Part shown: in pieces, positions 25,530-33,971 of the stretch
Position numbering within the stretch: the first letter of the stretch is position 1
How the letters are laid out: each line of letters begins with the position of its first letter
Source: Gammaproteobacteria bacterium
GTDB lineage: Bacteria; Pseudomonadota; Gammaproteobacteria; Steroidobacterales; Rariloculaceae
Reading direction: 5' to 3'
Assembly: GCA_022820625.1 (NCBI GenBank)
Contig: JAJEFE010000048.1
Span: forward strand, 1-51,109
DNA: 51,109 bases
Notes under the pieces: model-generated
Database searches by the model: none
Seen by the model: only the letters and a program-made list of their open reading frames with translations
What the model was told of the DNA's origin: nothing
Made by a program: the position numbers and the translations under genes

Positions 25530-26360
25530 ATGAAGGCGCCTTCCATCATCGTTTCGGTCGCCCTGTCGGCGTGCCTCGCCGCCGCGGCGGGCCACGCTCA
25601 GGACATCGACCCCGCGGATTACATTCGCGAGGGCGTGCCCAGGATGCCGAACCCGCCCGGACCGGCGCCCGTGCAGGATCTCGCGGGTGTTTGGGTCGGA
25701 CCGCAGGACAGGGAATTGGGCGAAATTCCGCCGCTGACGCTGGCCGGGCAGGCGCTGTTCGAAACGCGGCATTCCTACCGGGCCGCTGCCAGCAACGATG
25801 GCCTGGGAGTCTCGAACGATCCGTTCATCACCTGCGATCCCCTCGGGTTTCCCCGCAACCTGCTGGCTCATGCGGTCAGCAGCCGCGGACGCTTTGTTTT
25901 CGGGTCCGCGCCGGACCGCATTCTGATCGCGTACGAGCAGCAGCGCATCTGGCGGGAGATCTGGATGGACGGGCGAGCGCTTCCGGAAGAGGTGGATGTG
26001 AGGGGAGCGCCCGAATCGAGATATTACGGCTATTCGGTCGGTCGCTGGGACGGCGATCACACGCTGGTCATCGAGACGACCGGTCTGGATGAACGGCCCT
26101 GGCTGGATGAAGTGGGGCATCCGCGCAGTTCTTCGGCGCGATTCGAGGAGCGGTACACGCGTCTGGACGAGTACAACCTGCAGCTTACGGTCACTATCGA
26201 CGACCCCGAGTTCTACACGAGGCCATGGACCTGGATGCGGGCGAATTTCTACTGGGTACAGGGCCAGGAGTTTGCGGAGACGATCTGTATTCCGTCGGAG
26301 GGCATCGAGTACCGTGACGCGCTTGCCAGGCCGTCGGGGATAGAGACCGAGATCCCGTAG
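25530..26360 (+). CDS. B-domain exported protein, copy 1
   Basis: A 276-residue exported protein (signal to about AGHAQ). After the proline-rich PRMPNPPGPAPVQDLAGVWV come PPLTLAGQALFE, CDPLGFPRNLL, QQRIWREIWMDGR, YYGYSVGRWDGDHTLVIETTG, and the last strand DDPEFYTRPWTWMRA. It ends with a lone Cys in ICIPSEG, which pairs in pattern with the Cys of CDPLGFPRN. The same order recurs in the paralogue at 28021-28875 and in the C-terminal parts of the fused proteins. A lipocalin-like beta fold is plausible but not shown. It lies six bases behind an A gene, downstream of the TonB receptor. Function unknown. Confidence 0.82.
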   Translation: MKAPSIIVSVALSACLAAAAGHAQDIDPADYIREGVPRMPNPPGPAPVQDLAGVWVGPQDRELGEIPPLTLAGQALFETRHSYRAAASNDGLGVSNDPFITCDPLGFPRNLLAHAVSSRGRFVFGSAPDRILIAYEQQRIWREIWMDGRALPEEVDVRGAPESRYYGYSVGRWDGDHTLVIETTGLDERPWLDEVGHPRSSSARFEERYTRLDEYNLQLTVTIDDPEFYTRPWTWMRANFYWVQGQEFAETICIPSEGIEYRDALARPSGIETEIP

Positions 26361-26400
26361 CGGGCCGGAGCATGGGCCGCCAGGTTGGAAAAGGAGGAAT

Positions 26401-27918
26401 ATGCGAATGAGCGAAAGATGGTTCGTCCTCGTGCTCGCCCTTGGCGGTGCGCTGGTGGCCGTTCCGAACCACTCGGAGGGGCAGACGGCGGGCGCGGCCC
26501 GGGTTCAGAGTCCGCGGCTCAAGCTGACGATCCCCAGCTTCGGTGATGCGGATACGATTCCGTTGCAGTTCACGTGTTACGCCGACGGCGGCACGGCGAT
26601 ATCGCCGCCGCTGCGATGGGATCACGTACCGGAAGGGTCCGGGAGTTTCGTGCTGATGCTCACCGGCCCGGAAAACCACCGCCGCAGGAGTCACACTGTC
26701 GCATTCTTCTGGGGCCGCTGGAACATCCCGGCCGGCGCCAGGGAACTCGCCGAAGGCCAGCCCTCCGGTGTAGAGCAGGCAGACGGCAGTTACCATATGA
26801 AAAGCGACGACGGGATTTGGGGGTATGATCCTCCGTGCGCACCGCCGGGTGCGGGACCGATTCATTACCAGTACAAGCTGTATGCGCTTGACCGGATGCT
26901 GCCGCTTGCCGCCGATGCCACTCGGGAAGCCGTTCTTGAGGCAATGGACGGCCACATCCTGCGCGCCAGCGTATATTACGGAGTTCTGGAGCGTTCGCCG
27001 CCGCAGGGTGGTCAGGAACGGCCGCCGCCGCCCGCCAGCATTGCGGCGCCGTCCATTCCCGGCGTCATCGCTGACGGCACGATGATCGAACTGGTCGAGA
27101 CGGATCTCGGGCGGACCGAAGGCCCGGTAGCCATGCGGGACGGAAGCATGCTGGTGAGCAGTTCGAACAGCATCCTCATGGTCGACTCGTCCGATAACGT
27201 CTCGACGTTCATCGAGGAATCGAACCGGACCAACGCCATGGGCTGGGACCGCCAGGGGCGTCTCATCTCGGTACAGCGTGCGCAGGGCAACGAAAAGGTG
27301 GGTGTGCTGTACCCCCCGGAGCAGGTGGCAACGCTTGCGGACAGCTTTGAGGGCCGGCCCTTCGATGCGCTGAACGACATCGCGCTCGACGAGCGCGGAG
27401 GCGTCTACTTCACAGACACGCAGGGGGTTTACTATCTGCCTCCGGGAGGGAGTGTCACCAGGATCATCGACGAAGTGCCCCGGCCAAACGGCGTCGTCCT
27501 GAGTCCCGATGAAGAAACCCTGTACGTCCACAACAAGGACGGTGTGTATATGCTGTCCTTTGAGGTGGCGCCGGACGGGGCGATATCCAACCGCCGCAAC
27601 TTCGCCAGGTACGATAGCGTACGAGTCCCCGGACACGCCGATCCGTCGTGGGATGAGGACAACGGCGCAGACGGGATGGCGGTCGACAGCGAAGGGCGCA
27701 TCTACGCGGCGACCAACGTCGGAGTGGAAATCTTCAGTCCGGATGGGGACTTGCTCGGCATTCTGCCCGTCCAGTGGGGCGCGGAGAATGACAGGATTCG
27801 AAAACCGCAGAACGTCGCCTTTGGCGGACCGGACCGGAAGACGCTTTACATCGTGGGCGCGGGTACGATCTACAAGGTGCGAACGTTGTCGCAGGGTCCG
27901 GAACGCCCCACGAAATAG
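26401..27918 (+). CDS. PEBP-SMP30 fusion, exported
   Basis: A 505-residue secreted protein with signal to about GQTAG. Residues about 35-200 are a YbhB/YbcL-type phosphatidylethanolamine-binding (PEBP) domain: LKLTIPSFGDADTIPLQFTCY, SPPLRWDHVPEGSGSFVLML and IWGYDPPCAPPGAGPIHYQYKLYALD. A Pro-rich linker (PPPPASIAAPSIPG) leads to an SMP-30/gluconolactonase beta-propeller at about 225-490: EGPVAMRDGSMLVSSS, NRTNAMGWDRQGRL, DALNDIALDERGGVYFTD, PNGVVLSPDEETLYV and DGMAVDSEGRIYAATN. The propeller keeps the metal-binding Glu, Asn and Asp positions, so lactonase activity is possible. Such a combination in one chain is uncommon. SD AAGGAGGA precedes ATG 26401 closely; ATG 26407 is an equal candidate. 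It follows the A-B pair after 40 bases. Confidence 0.87.
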   Translation: MRMSERWFVLVLALGGALVAVPNHSEGQTAGAARVQSPRLKLTIPSFGDADTIPLQFTCYADGGTAISPPLRWDHVPEGSGSFVLMLTGPENHRRRSHTVAFFWGRWNIPAGARELAEGQPSGVEQADGSYHMKSDDGIWGYDPPCAPPGAGPIHYQYKLYALDRMLPLAADATREAVLEAMDGHILRASVYYGVLERSPPQGGQERPPPPASIAAPSIPGVIADGTMIELVETDLGRTEGPVAMRDGSMLVSSSNSILMVDSSDNVSTFIEESNRTNAMGWDRQGRLISVQRAQGNEKVGVLYPPEQVATLADSFEGRPFDALNDIALDERGGVYFTDTQGVYYLPPGGSVTRIIDEVPRPNGVVLSPDEETLYVHNKDGVYMLSFEVAPDGAISNRRNFARYDSVRVPGHADPSWDEDNGADGMAVDSEGRIYAATNVGVEIFSPDGDLLGILPVQWGAENDRIRKPQNVAFGGPDRKTLYIVGAGTIYKVRTLSQGPERPTK

Positions 27919-28020
27919 CGATCCGGAACGGACCGATGTCGGGTATCGGGCAGATTGACGGTCTTCAGGCGAGCGCAAGCTCTCCTGGGTAGAGCGCAGG
28001 GAACAGACAAGGAGCGGACA

Positions 28021-28875
28021 ATGCGAAAAACAGGCACGGGCATCATCGCAGCCGTAGCGGGTGTACTGCTGCTGCCGGCGCTGGCTGTCGCGCAAACCGA
28101 TACGCCGCTGTCGCCGTGGAAGTACTATCCGGCGGAGGCGAGGGCCAACGAAGGGCCCGGCGGACCCGCGCCGGTGCGCGATATCACCGGAACATGGTTG
28201 GGAGAGTCATCCGGCGGGGGGGTTCCGAGGCTCGTGCGACCCGAGAGTCCGCCGCCGCTGACGCCGCTGGGCAGGCAGTTGTTCGAACAGAACATTGTGG
28301 AAGGCGAAGACGTCTCGGTTGCCGACACGAACGATCCGCATTACCGGTACTGCGATCCGTTCGGTTTCCCCCGCAACATGAACGACCAGATTCGTTCGAT
28401 GACGATCGCGACGCTGCCGAACCGGACCTTTGTCCTGCTCAAGTTCATGAACATCTGGCGCGAGATCTGGACGGACGGGCGAGACCTGCCCGCCAATGTG
28501 GGCGGCAGGGGACCGGACGCCCATGATCCGACGTACAACGGCTACTCGGTGGGCTACTGGGAGGACGACTACACGTTCGTCGTGGAGACGACCGGGGCGG
28601 CTTCAGAGACCTGGGCTACCGAGACCGGTTATCCCCATAGCGTCAATGGGGTCGTGACGGAGCGCTTTCACCGCTCCAGCATGAACGATCTGACGGTGAC
28701 GACGACCATGGTCGACCCCGAACTCTACACCCGGCCGGTCGAGATGGGGGAAGTGTATTTCCGGTGGTCTCCGCGCCAGACATTCTTTGATTTTTCCTGC
28801 ATTCCGTCGACCGTGCAGCGGTACCTGCAGGAGATGGCCGACCCGGCCGGTACCGGTACCGGAGACGCGCCTTAG
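28021..28875 (+). CDS. B-domain exported protein, copy 2
   Basis: A 284-residue exported protein (signal to about LAVAQ). The order of blocks repeats copy 1: GPGGPAPVRDITGTWLG, PPLTPLGRQLFEQ, CDPFGFPRNMN, MNIWREIWTDGRDLP, YNGYSVGYWEDDYTFVVETTG, then VDPELYTRPVEMGEVYF and SCIPST. The start at 28021 has AAGGAG upstream. Here B comes first and its A partner (28920) follows after 44 bases, the opposite order to the 25086-26360 pair. The swap of order argues against simple recent tandem duplication and for a requirement to keep both in one unit. Function unknown. Confidence 0.82.
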   Translation: MRKTGTGIIAAVAGVLLLPALAVAQTDTPLSPWKYYPAEARANEGPGGPAPVRDITGTWLGESSGGGVPRLVRPESPPPLTPLGRQLFEQNIVEGEDVSVADTNDPHYRYCDPFGFPRNMNDQIRSMTIATLPNRTFVLLKFMNIWREIWTDGRDLPANVGGRGPDAHDPTYNGYSVGYWEDDYTFVVETTGAASETWATETGYPHSVNGVVTERFHRSSMNDLTVTTTMVDPELYTRPVEMGEVYFRWSPRQTFFDFSCIPSTVQRYLQEMADPAGTGTGDAP

Positions 28876-28919
28876 CCCGGATGCGGATCGATAGCGAAAA
28901 TGATTTTTGGAGGTGGTCG

Positions 28920-29348
28920 ATGAAAACGAAATTCATGAAGGTAGCGGTCCCGTTCGCCGTACTCGCCTCGATGGCCAGTCCGTCGTTGGCGCATCACAGC
29001 GCATCGGCGTTCGACCTGAGCGAGCCGGTCGTGCTGCCGGACGCCGTGGTGACGGAATTCATCTGGATCAATCCCCATCCGCTCATCAAGGCGGACTACA
29101 CCGACGAAGAAGGTAACGTTCAGCACTGGACGATGGAGATGGGCAGCACGGTATCCTCTCAGCTCGTTGGCTGGACCAGGACGTCGCTGATCCCCGGCGA
29201 TGTCGTCACGCTGTATGTCTGGCCGGCCAAATCGGGCGAAACGGTCGGCCGCTTCAACAAGGTCGACTTCCCCGACGGCACTGTCCTGCGCGATTCCCAG
29301 CGCGGCGCCGACGACGGCGGGCGATCGGACGCCGGCTTGCGCCAGTAA
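28920..29348 (+). CDS. A-domain (DUF6152-like) exported protein, copy 3
   Basis: A 142-residue exported protein. The signal ends SLA|HHS. The core is VVTEFIWINPHPLIKADYTDEEGN with the invariant Pro-His, then VGWTRTSLIPGDVVTLYVW. It is most similar to copy 2. GGAGG stands about eight bases before the ATG at 28920, which fixes the start. It lies directly downstream of a B gene on the same strand and convergent with the DUF5916 gene at 29390. No haem motif, no Cys and no transmembrane segment after the signal. Confidence 0.87.
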   Translation: MKTKFMKVAVPFAVLASMASPSLAHHSASAFDLSEPVVLPDAVVTEFIWINPHPLIKADYTDEEGNVQHWTMEMGSTVSSQLVGWTRTSLIPGDVVTLYVWPAKSGETVGRFNKVDFPDGTVLRDSQRGADDGGRSDAGLRQ

Positions 29349-29389
29349 TCGGTAACGGTCGGCGCATCGGGCGCCGAATCCGACCGGAC

Positions 29390-31597
29390 TCACAGGCGAA
29401 ACGTCTGGGTGTACTTGACCGACAGGCTCGATTCGGTGGAACGCAACCGGGAGAAGGGGCCCTCTGCGTCGAAGCCGTGATTCAGGACGATATAGAGATC
29501 CCTGCCCGCGCGCGGATTCCATCGCAGCCGGCTGTTGATTCCGACCGAGTCCGACTCGTTGTCGTACTGGATCAGGTTGACCCAGGACCAGCGGACATCG
29601 AACGCGTAGTTCGCCTCCACCTGAATCAGCTTCGTCACGAATTCTCCGGCGGGCAGATCGACGTCGTTGTACTCGTAGCCGAAGCCGAGGAAGAGGTGCT
29701 CGTTGGGGCGCCAATTGACTTCAGCGCCGGCAGAGAGAATCTCGCCATTGTAGAAATCGCCCACGTCGAGTCTCAGCTCCGGGGCGATGGTGCGCTCATC
29801 CGCGCCACCCACTTCGATCCCGATGCTGTCGAACTCGTAGTCGCCACGAGGAATCACGACGTCATCCTCGATCTCGAAAGCCTCCAGGAGAACTTCCCGA
29901 TCTCGTGCCAGGTTCAGGGAAAAATCGTCGCCGGTATGAGTTTCCAGCTCTACCAACTCCAGAAAGAATCGGCTGCTTTCGAGACCTCCCGAGATCCTCT
30001 CGAAGCTCTCGAAGTTGATGCCTGACTGGATCGATCGAAGCCAGCGATGGCTGGCGGGTCGGTAGCTGTGTCCGAGTGCCAGCTCCGTCCTTTCGATGCC
30101 CGACCGGTTCACGAAGCCCAGTGCCGGATTGAAGTCTTCGGAGAAGGTATCGTATGCCAACTCGCCCCGGAATCCTTCGCTGTTCGGTGACGCAAGACGC
30201 AGTCCCCAGGCGGTTTCGTCGCCGTCGGTTCCCTCGGTATCGGACTGCTGAAACCAGAGTTCGCCTTCCAGCGTCCGGTCTCCCGGCAGGCGGGTATTTC
30301 GATAGCGAAAGTCCGCGCCGGCCAGCGAGTTGCCCCGGTTGCTGCGCGGATCGCCGTTGGTGAGGATCATGCCGACGCTGGACTCCTCCAGCACGTTGGC
30401 CGAGATTCGGCCCACAAAGAGGTTGCTGTCGTCTACGTCGTTGAATCCTTCCTGCTGGATATCCAGTACACCCACGTTCCACCGGCCGACGCGTCCCGTG
30501 ACCTTGGCGCCAACCTCAAGATCCACGGGCTGGCCCCTGTCGCCCAGCCCGATGCGGCGCGAATGGAAGGGGATGCCGTTTCTCTCCAGCCCGCCGAAAG
30601 AAAATATGTCGACGTCCTGCAGGAAGAAATCGCGCTTCTCCGGGAAGAACAGCGAGAAGCGAGTCAGATTGATCTGTCGATCGTCGACCTCGGTCGCGGA
30701 GAAGTCCGTGTTCAGCGTCAGGACGCCCGCCAGCGACGGCGTGAAGTTATAGAATGCATCCAGGGACGGATCTGTCCGGGAGCCCGAGCTGCTCGCCTCG
30801 TAGTCCCTGGACCGAGTGGTCACGATCGAGGGCACGATATCCAGGCCCACACCCTGCTGCAGCCCGGTCAGACCGGAAATCACACCGGTCGCTCCAGGGT
30901 TGACGTCGCGATTGAAGGACACCCAGGCGATATCTTCCTGCTTGCGCGCGATGCTGCGTTCCACCGTGAATCCCCAGTCGGCATTGTTCGGGTCGAAATT
31001 CAGCGTCTTGAAGGGTATGGAAAATTCGGCCGCCCAGCCTTCATCGTTGATCCGGGCCTCTGCGTGCCAGATACCCTCCCAGTCCTGGTTCTGCTCGGTC
31101 GGCGTTTCAAAGATCCCGTCCCGGCGATTCCCGACCGGGTTGACCTGGAAGCTGTATCCCGTGCGCTTGTTGTTGAAAGGATCCAGCAGGACGGTGAACG
31201 AATCATCGAACCACATCCCCTGGCCCTGCACCATTTGTCGTGCGCGTATCTGATCCGGTTCGCTGTCGAACATGCGGGCCGCAATGTAAAGGTTGTCGTC
31301 ATCGTAGAGTACGTAGACTTCGGTATGCTCTGTCGGCTCGCCGTGGTCCACGGGGTCGAACTGGTGCAGATCGTCGATTACCGGCGCAAGCGTCCACGGC
31401 GAATCGTCCAGAACGCCGTCGATCGCCGGCGCGGTCCCGGTCCGGGCTATTCTCAGCATCTTGTCGCGTTCGGCCGATGCGCTCGAGGCCGGGTTGTCCT
31501 GGCCGTGCGCGTGGCCGAAGCCCAACGCAAGCGCCAGCAGGGTAACCCCATGAGGAGCACCGCCTGTCTTCAGCGGACGAAAGTATTGATCCTTCAT
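29390..31597 (-). CDS. CBM9/DUF5916 family exported protein, third copy
   Basis: A 735-residue paralogue of the tandem pair at 11255-15679. The signal ends near AHGQ. The CBM9-like part reads APAIDGVLDDSPWTLAPVIDDLHQFDPVDHGE and the barrel part FFPEKRDFFLQDVDIFSFG, with the final VKYTQTFRL. It lacks one short loop relative to the pair and is clearly more distant. It is the last gene of a minus-strand run that begins at 43178 and includes the sigma factor, so it may belong to that regulon. It is separated from the upstream DUF4097-like gene by 58 bases. Start 31597 is a Met just before MKDQYFRPLK; the ribosome-binding site is weak. Confidence 0.82.
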   Translation of the reverse strand: MKDQYFRPLKTGGAPHGVTLLALALGFGHAHGQDNPASSASAERDKMLRIARTGTAPAIDGVLDDSPWTLAPVIDDLHQFDPVDHGEPTEHTEVYVLYDDDNLYIAARMFDSEPDQIRARQMVQGQGMWFDDSFTVLLDPFNNKRTGYSFQVNPVGNRRDGIFETPTEQNQDWEGIWHAEARINDEGWAAEFSIPFKTLNFDPNNADWGFTVERSIARKQEDIAWVSFNRDVNPGATGVISGLTGLQQGVGLDIVPSIVTTRSRDYEASSSGSRTDPSLDAFYNFTPSLAGVLTLNTDFSATEVDDRQINLTRFSLFFPEKRDFFLQDVDIFSFGGLERNGIPFHSRRIGLGDRGQPVDLEVGAKVTGRVGRWNVGVLDIQQEGFNDVDDSNLFVGRISANVLEESSVGMILTNGDPRSNRGNSLAGADFRYRNTRLPGDRTLEGELWFQQSDTEGTDGDETAWGLRLASPNSEGFRGELAYDTFSEDFNPALGFVNRSGIERTELALGHSYRPASHRWLRSIQSGINFESFERISGGLESSRFFLELVELETHTGDDFSLNLARDREVLLEAFEIEDDVVIPRGDYEFDSIGIEVGGADERTIAPELRLDVGDFYNGEILSAGAEVNWRPNEHLFLGFGYEYNDVDLPAGEFVTKLIQVEANYAFDVRWSWVNLIQYDNESDSVGINSRLRWNPRAGRDLYIVLNHGFDAEGPFSRLRSTESSLSVKYTQTFRL

Positions 31598-31655
31598 AAG
31601 GATAGCCCTGTAAATCAATCGGTTGAGTTGCCTGTTCCGGTGTTGCGCGCAAGAA

Positions 31656-32624
31656 TTACGAGGAGCAGATCTCGATATCGCCGTTCAGTGTCCGGGCACG
31701 AACGCTCGGCGCGTTGTCGGGGCCATCGACAAGCAACTCGCGTCCCGAGCCGGAGCTTGACGGCTGATCCTCATACCCGAAGCAGTCTTCGATGCGGCCG
31801 CTGAACGATCCCAGGTCCAGCGTCAGGTTGCCTTCTTCGCCGATGTCGAGTTCCACGTCGCCATTGATCGTTTCCGCACTCACTTCGGCTCCGGCACTCA
31901 GGGTGGCCTGAACCTCGATGTCTCCGTTGCTGGATTCAAGCTGAAGCATCGAAACGTTGGCGACGTCGAGTTCTATGTCGCCGCTCACTGTCGACGCCGT
32001 CAATTGATTCAAGGGGCCGCGAGCTTCGATCTCGCCGCTCAGGGTCGTCAGTACGACCGCACCCAATTCGGAAGCATTGGAGTTCGGCAGCTCTCCAGGC
32101 ACACCGAACCCGGTCCGGTTGGAGACCGACACGTCTCCACTTGCCGACTCTGCGGTAATGGGCCCCGACCAGATTTCCGTCTCGATATCGCCGCTGATCG
32201 TATTCAGCGACTGGCTGCCATGGATGCCCGCGATCAGCCCCTCGGCGTCGGTCGTCGAGAATGTCAGACTGCTCTGGCGCGGCATCCTGACAAAGATGTC
32301 GGTTTCGCCGCCGTACTGCGGTTCGGTGCCCTCGGGAACGGGAATTACGTTGAGCAGTATCTGTTCTTCGTTCCGAGTCAACTCCACGCGAATCGCGTCT
32401 TCACCGAGTTCCCCCGAAATTTCGATTTCGTCCTGGTCCCATCCCCTGACGATCAATTCGCCCATCGCCATCGAAATGGAGACCTGTCCCGGAACAGGTG
32501 CCGGGAAAATCCGTTCAAATGTCTGCTCATCGATGACGACAGGGTCAGCTGTCTGGCCATGGGCGTGTCCGGCAAGCAACGCCGCAGCCAACATCGTTCC
32601 CAGGTTCCCGTTCGCTGACTTCAT
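31656..32624 (-). CDS. DUF4097-like beta-strand-repeat exported protein
   Basis: A 322-residue exported protein with signal to about GHAHGQ. It consists of repeating short strands of the pattern x-S-G-D-I-E/L-V: LNTISGDIETEIW, AESASGDVSVSNR, LTTLSGEIEARG, ASTVSGDIELDV, ESSNGDIEVQA, AETINGDVELDI, RTLNGDIEICSS. This is the DUF4097/DUF4098 adhesin-like parallel helix. Its start overlaps the stop of the putative anti-sigma gene by four bases (ATGA), and the sigma factor is the first gene, so the three form one operon. A similar sigma, short membrane protein, DUF4097 order is known from other genomes. Possible role: an envelope sensor or target of the sigma system. Confidence 0.85.
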   Translation of the reverse strand: MKSANGNLGTMLAAALLAGHAHGQTADPVVIDEQTFERIFPAPVPGQVSISMAMGELIVRGWDQDEIEISGELGEDAIRVELTRNEEQILLNVIPVPEGTEPQYGGETDIFVRMPRQSSLTFSTTDAEGLIAGIHGSQSLNTISGDIETEIWSGPITAESASGDVSVSNRTGFGVPGELPNSNASELGAVVLTTLSGEIEARGPLNQLTASTVSGDIELDVANVSMLQLESSNGDIEVQATLSAGAEVSAETINGDVELDIGEEGNLTLDLGSFSGRIEDCFGYEDQPSSSGSGRELLVDGPDNAPSVRARTLNGDIEICSS

Positions 32625-33139
32625 ATTTCCACCGCTTCCGCCTGATCGCTCGTCAATCGGACCAGCTGATCCCGAACCGATTGGGCCCGATCCTGCGCGG
32701 ACATCAGCAGTTCGTTCAGCAAGGGATTATCGGGCTCCGTTTCAGAGGCCTCCTCGATCCCGAGCCAGGCATGCTCGAATCCGGCCAGGTCCGTCTCGAC
32801 CACGGCCCGCGTACTTGCGGGCAGTTGATCGAGCGTCGGCTGGATTTCCGCCAACAGCTCGGCCCGAAGCTGGGCGGGCTGCGTCAGTTGTCCTGGCTGC
32901 GTGAACATCGATGCCAACGGAAACCATGCCGCGAACAGGTAGCCTGCGGCGGCCGCTACCCCGATCGAGGCCCAGCCGCGGGGCTGCCACGCGGCCCGAG
33001 AGTTCGATGCCGCCCGGCCGCGGGGCTCGAGACGTGAGGATATCTCCGGCCAGAGGTCTCTCTCGGGCATGACTTCGCGCGCCATGTCGGCGACGCGCTC
33101 ATCCAGTTTTTCGGCACGGGGATCCTGTTTGTCACTCAT
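32621..33139 (-). CDS. Putative anti-sigma/regulatory single-span membrane protein
   Basis: A 172-residue protein with one membrane segment (WASIGVAAAAGYLFAAWFPL, about residues 56-75). The cytoplasmic N-terminal stretch (AREVMPERDLWPEISSRLEPRG) is the type of short helix that binds ECF sigma factors in partners lacking the zinc-finger. There are no Cys, so it is not a ZAS anti-sigma. The periplasmic part is helical (LRAELLAEIQPTLDQLPAST). It overlaps the sigma gene by eight bases and the DUF4097-like gene by four. Assignment as anti-sigma rests on position and topology. Confidence 0.65.
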   Translation of the reverse strand: MSDKQDPRAEKLDERVADMAREVMPERDLWPEISSRLEPRGRAASNSRAAWQPRGWASIGVAAAAGYLFAAWFPLASMFTQPGQLTQPAQLRAELLAEIQPTLDQLPASTRAVVETDLAGFEHAWLGIEEASETEPDNPLLNELLMSAQDRAQSVRDQLVRLTSDQAEAVEI

Positions 33140-33743
33140 GCTGCTTCTCCTGACCCAGCACGCCCATCAGTGTCTGGCGTGCCTGATGATAATGGGCTCT
33201 CGCGGTTCCGGCAGAAATTCCGAGAAAATCGGCGACTTCTTCGTGGCTGTAACCGTAAACGGCCTTCAGTACAAAAACGTGGCGGCGCCTCATCGGCAGG
33301 CCGGCAATGGCGTCTTCGATATCGAGCGCCGCCACAGTACCGCTTTTCTCCGAAGCCGGCTCGTCCTGCGCACGCACCAGCTCAAATCGTCGCTTGCGTC
33401 GCCGCTCTTCCATCAGCGCTTCATTGACCGCTATCCGGTGAAGCCAGGTCCCGAACTCGCTGCGTCCTTCGAACCGGTCGAGCTGAGCCCACGCCTTCGT
33501 GAAGGTGAGCTGCACACAGTCTTCCGCATCCGCCGGCGACGCAAGTATCCGCAGGCACAGACCGTAAACAAGACCTGCGAAGTGCCGGTAAAGCTTCTCG
33601 AAGGCATCGATGTCGCCGCCCTGAGCCGCTCGTACACAGCGCATTACGCTCTTGCTGTCCAAAGCTTCCAACCCCGGTTGCGGGCCGGAAACTATTGTCG
33701 CAGCTTTTCGCGACACGCTCGTTCTGTGCACACGCCGGCCCAT
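33132..33743 (-). CDS. ECF-type RNA polymerase sigma factor
   Basis: A 203-residue sigma70-family ECF sigma factor. Region 2 is in DAFEKLYRHFAGLVYGLCLRI, then DAEDCVQLTFTKAW and FEGRSEFGTWLHRIAVNEAL. Region 4 is in AIAGLPMRRRHVFVLKAVYGY, followed by SHEEVADFLGISAGTARAHYHQARQTL. The start at 33743 has AGGGA upstream. An alternative is Met34 (33644), where the family core begins. A 48-base element at 33763-33810, shared with the upstream regions of two other genes on this strand, lies 20 bases before the start. The operon continues with the membrane partner and the DUF4097-like gene. It may control the minus-strand run in which it lies; this is inference. Confidence 0.93.
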   Translation of the reverse strand: MGRRVHRTSVSRKAATIVSGPQPGLEALDSKSVMRCVRAAQGGDIDAFEKLYRHFAGLVYGLCLRILASPADAEDCVQLTFTKAWAQLDRFEGRSEFGTWLHRIAVNEALMEERRRKRRFELVRAQDEPASEKSGTVAALDIEDAIAGLPMRRRHVFVLKAVYGYSHEEVADFLGISAGTARAHYHQARQTLMGVLGQEKQHE

Positions 33744-33762
33744 CGAGGTCCCTGAATATCTC

Positions 33763-33810
33763 GTTGGATGCGCGGGATTGGCAGTTCGTTTATTTCGCTT
33801 GTCCGAAATA
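33763..33810 (-). promoter_or_regulatory. Shared upstream element, copy 1 (before sigma gene)
   Basis: A 48-base block that aligns without gaps to 41502-41549 and 43293-43340. By hand count 28 of 48 columns are identical in all three. In gene direction the core is TAAACGAA followed by pyrimidine-pyrimidine-GC and, 10 bases on, GCATC. Every copy is 20-115 bases before a start codon on the minus strand, so it is a candidate shared promoter or operator. Confidence 0.6.
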
Positions 33811-33971
33811 CCCGATCACTGCTCTTGCTCGCAGACATTCACATCCTGCTCAGAAATTCCCGGCAACGAGGACCGTCCAATGCCGGGTCGCTAGAGGTTG
33901 GGGTGGCTGTGTCAGCTAATGTTTGTAAGGCGTACCCGGTGGCTCACCGGCTTTGCCACACCCGTCTCACG

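Noticed and set aside
26194..28095. 633-codon open frame antisense to the PEBP-SMP30 gene
   Set aside because: It runs through several real genes on the other strand and has no domain or ribosome-binding site.
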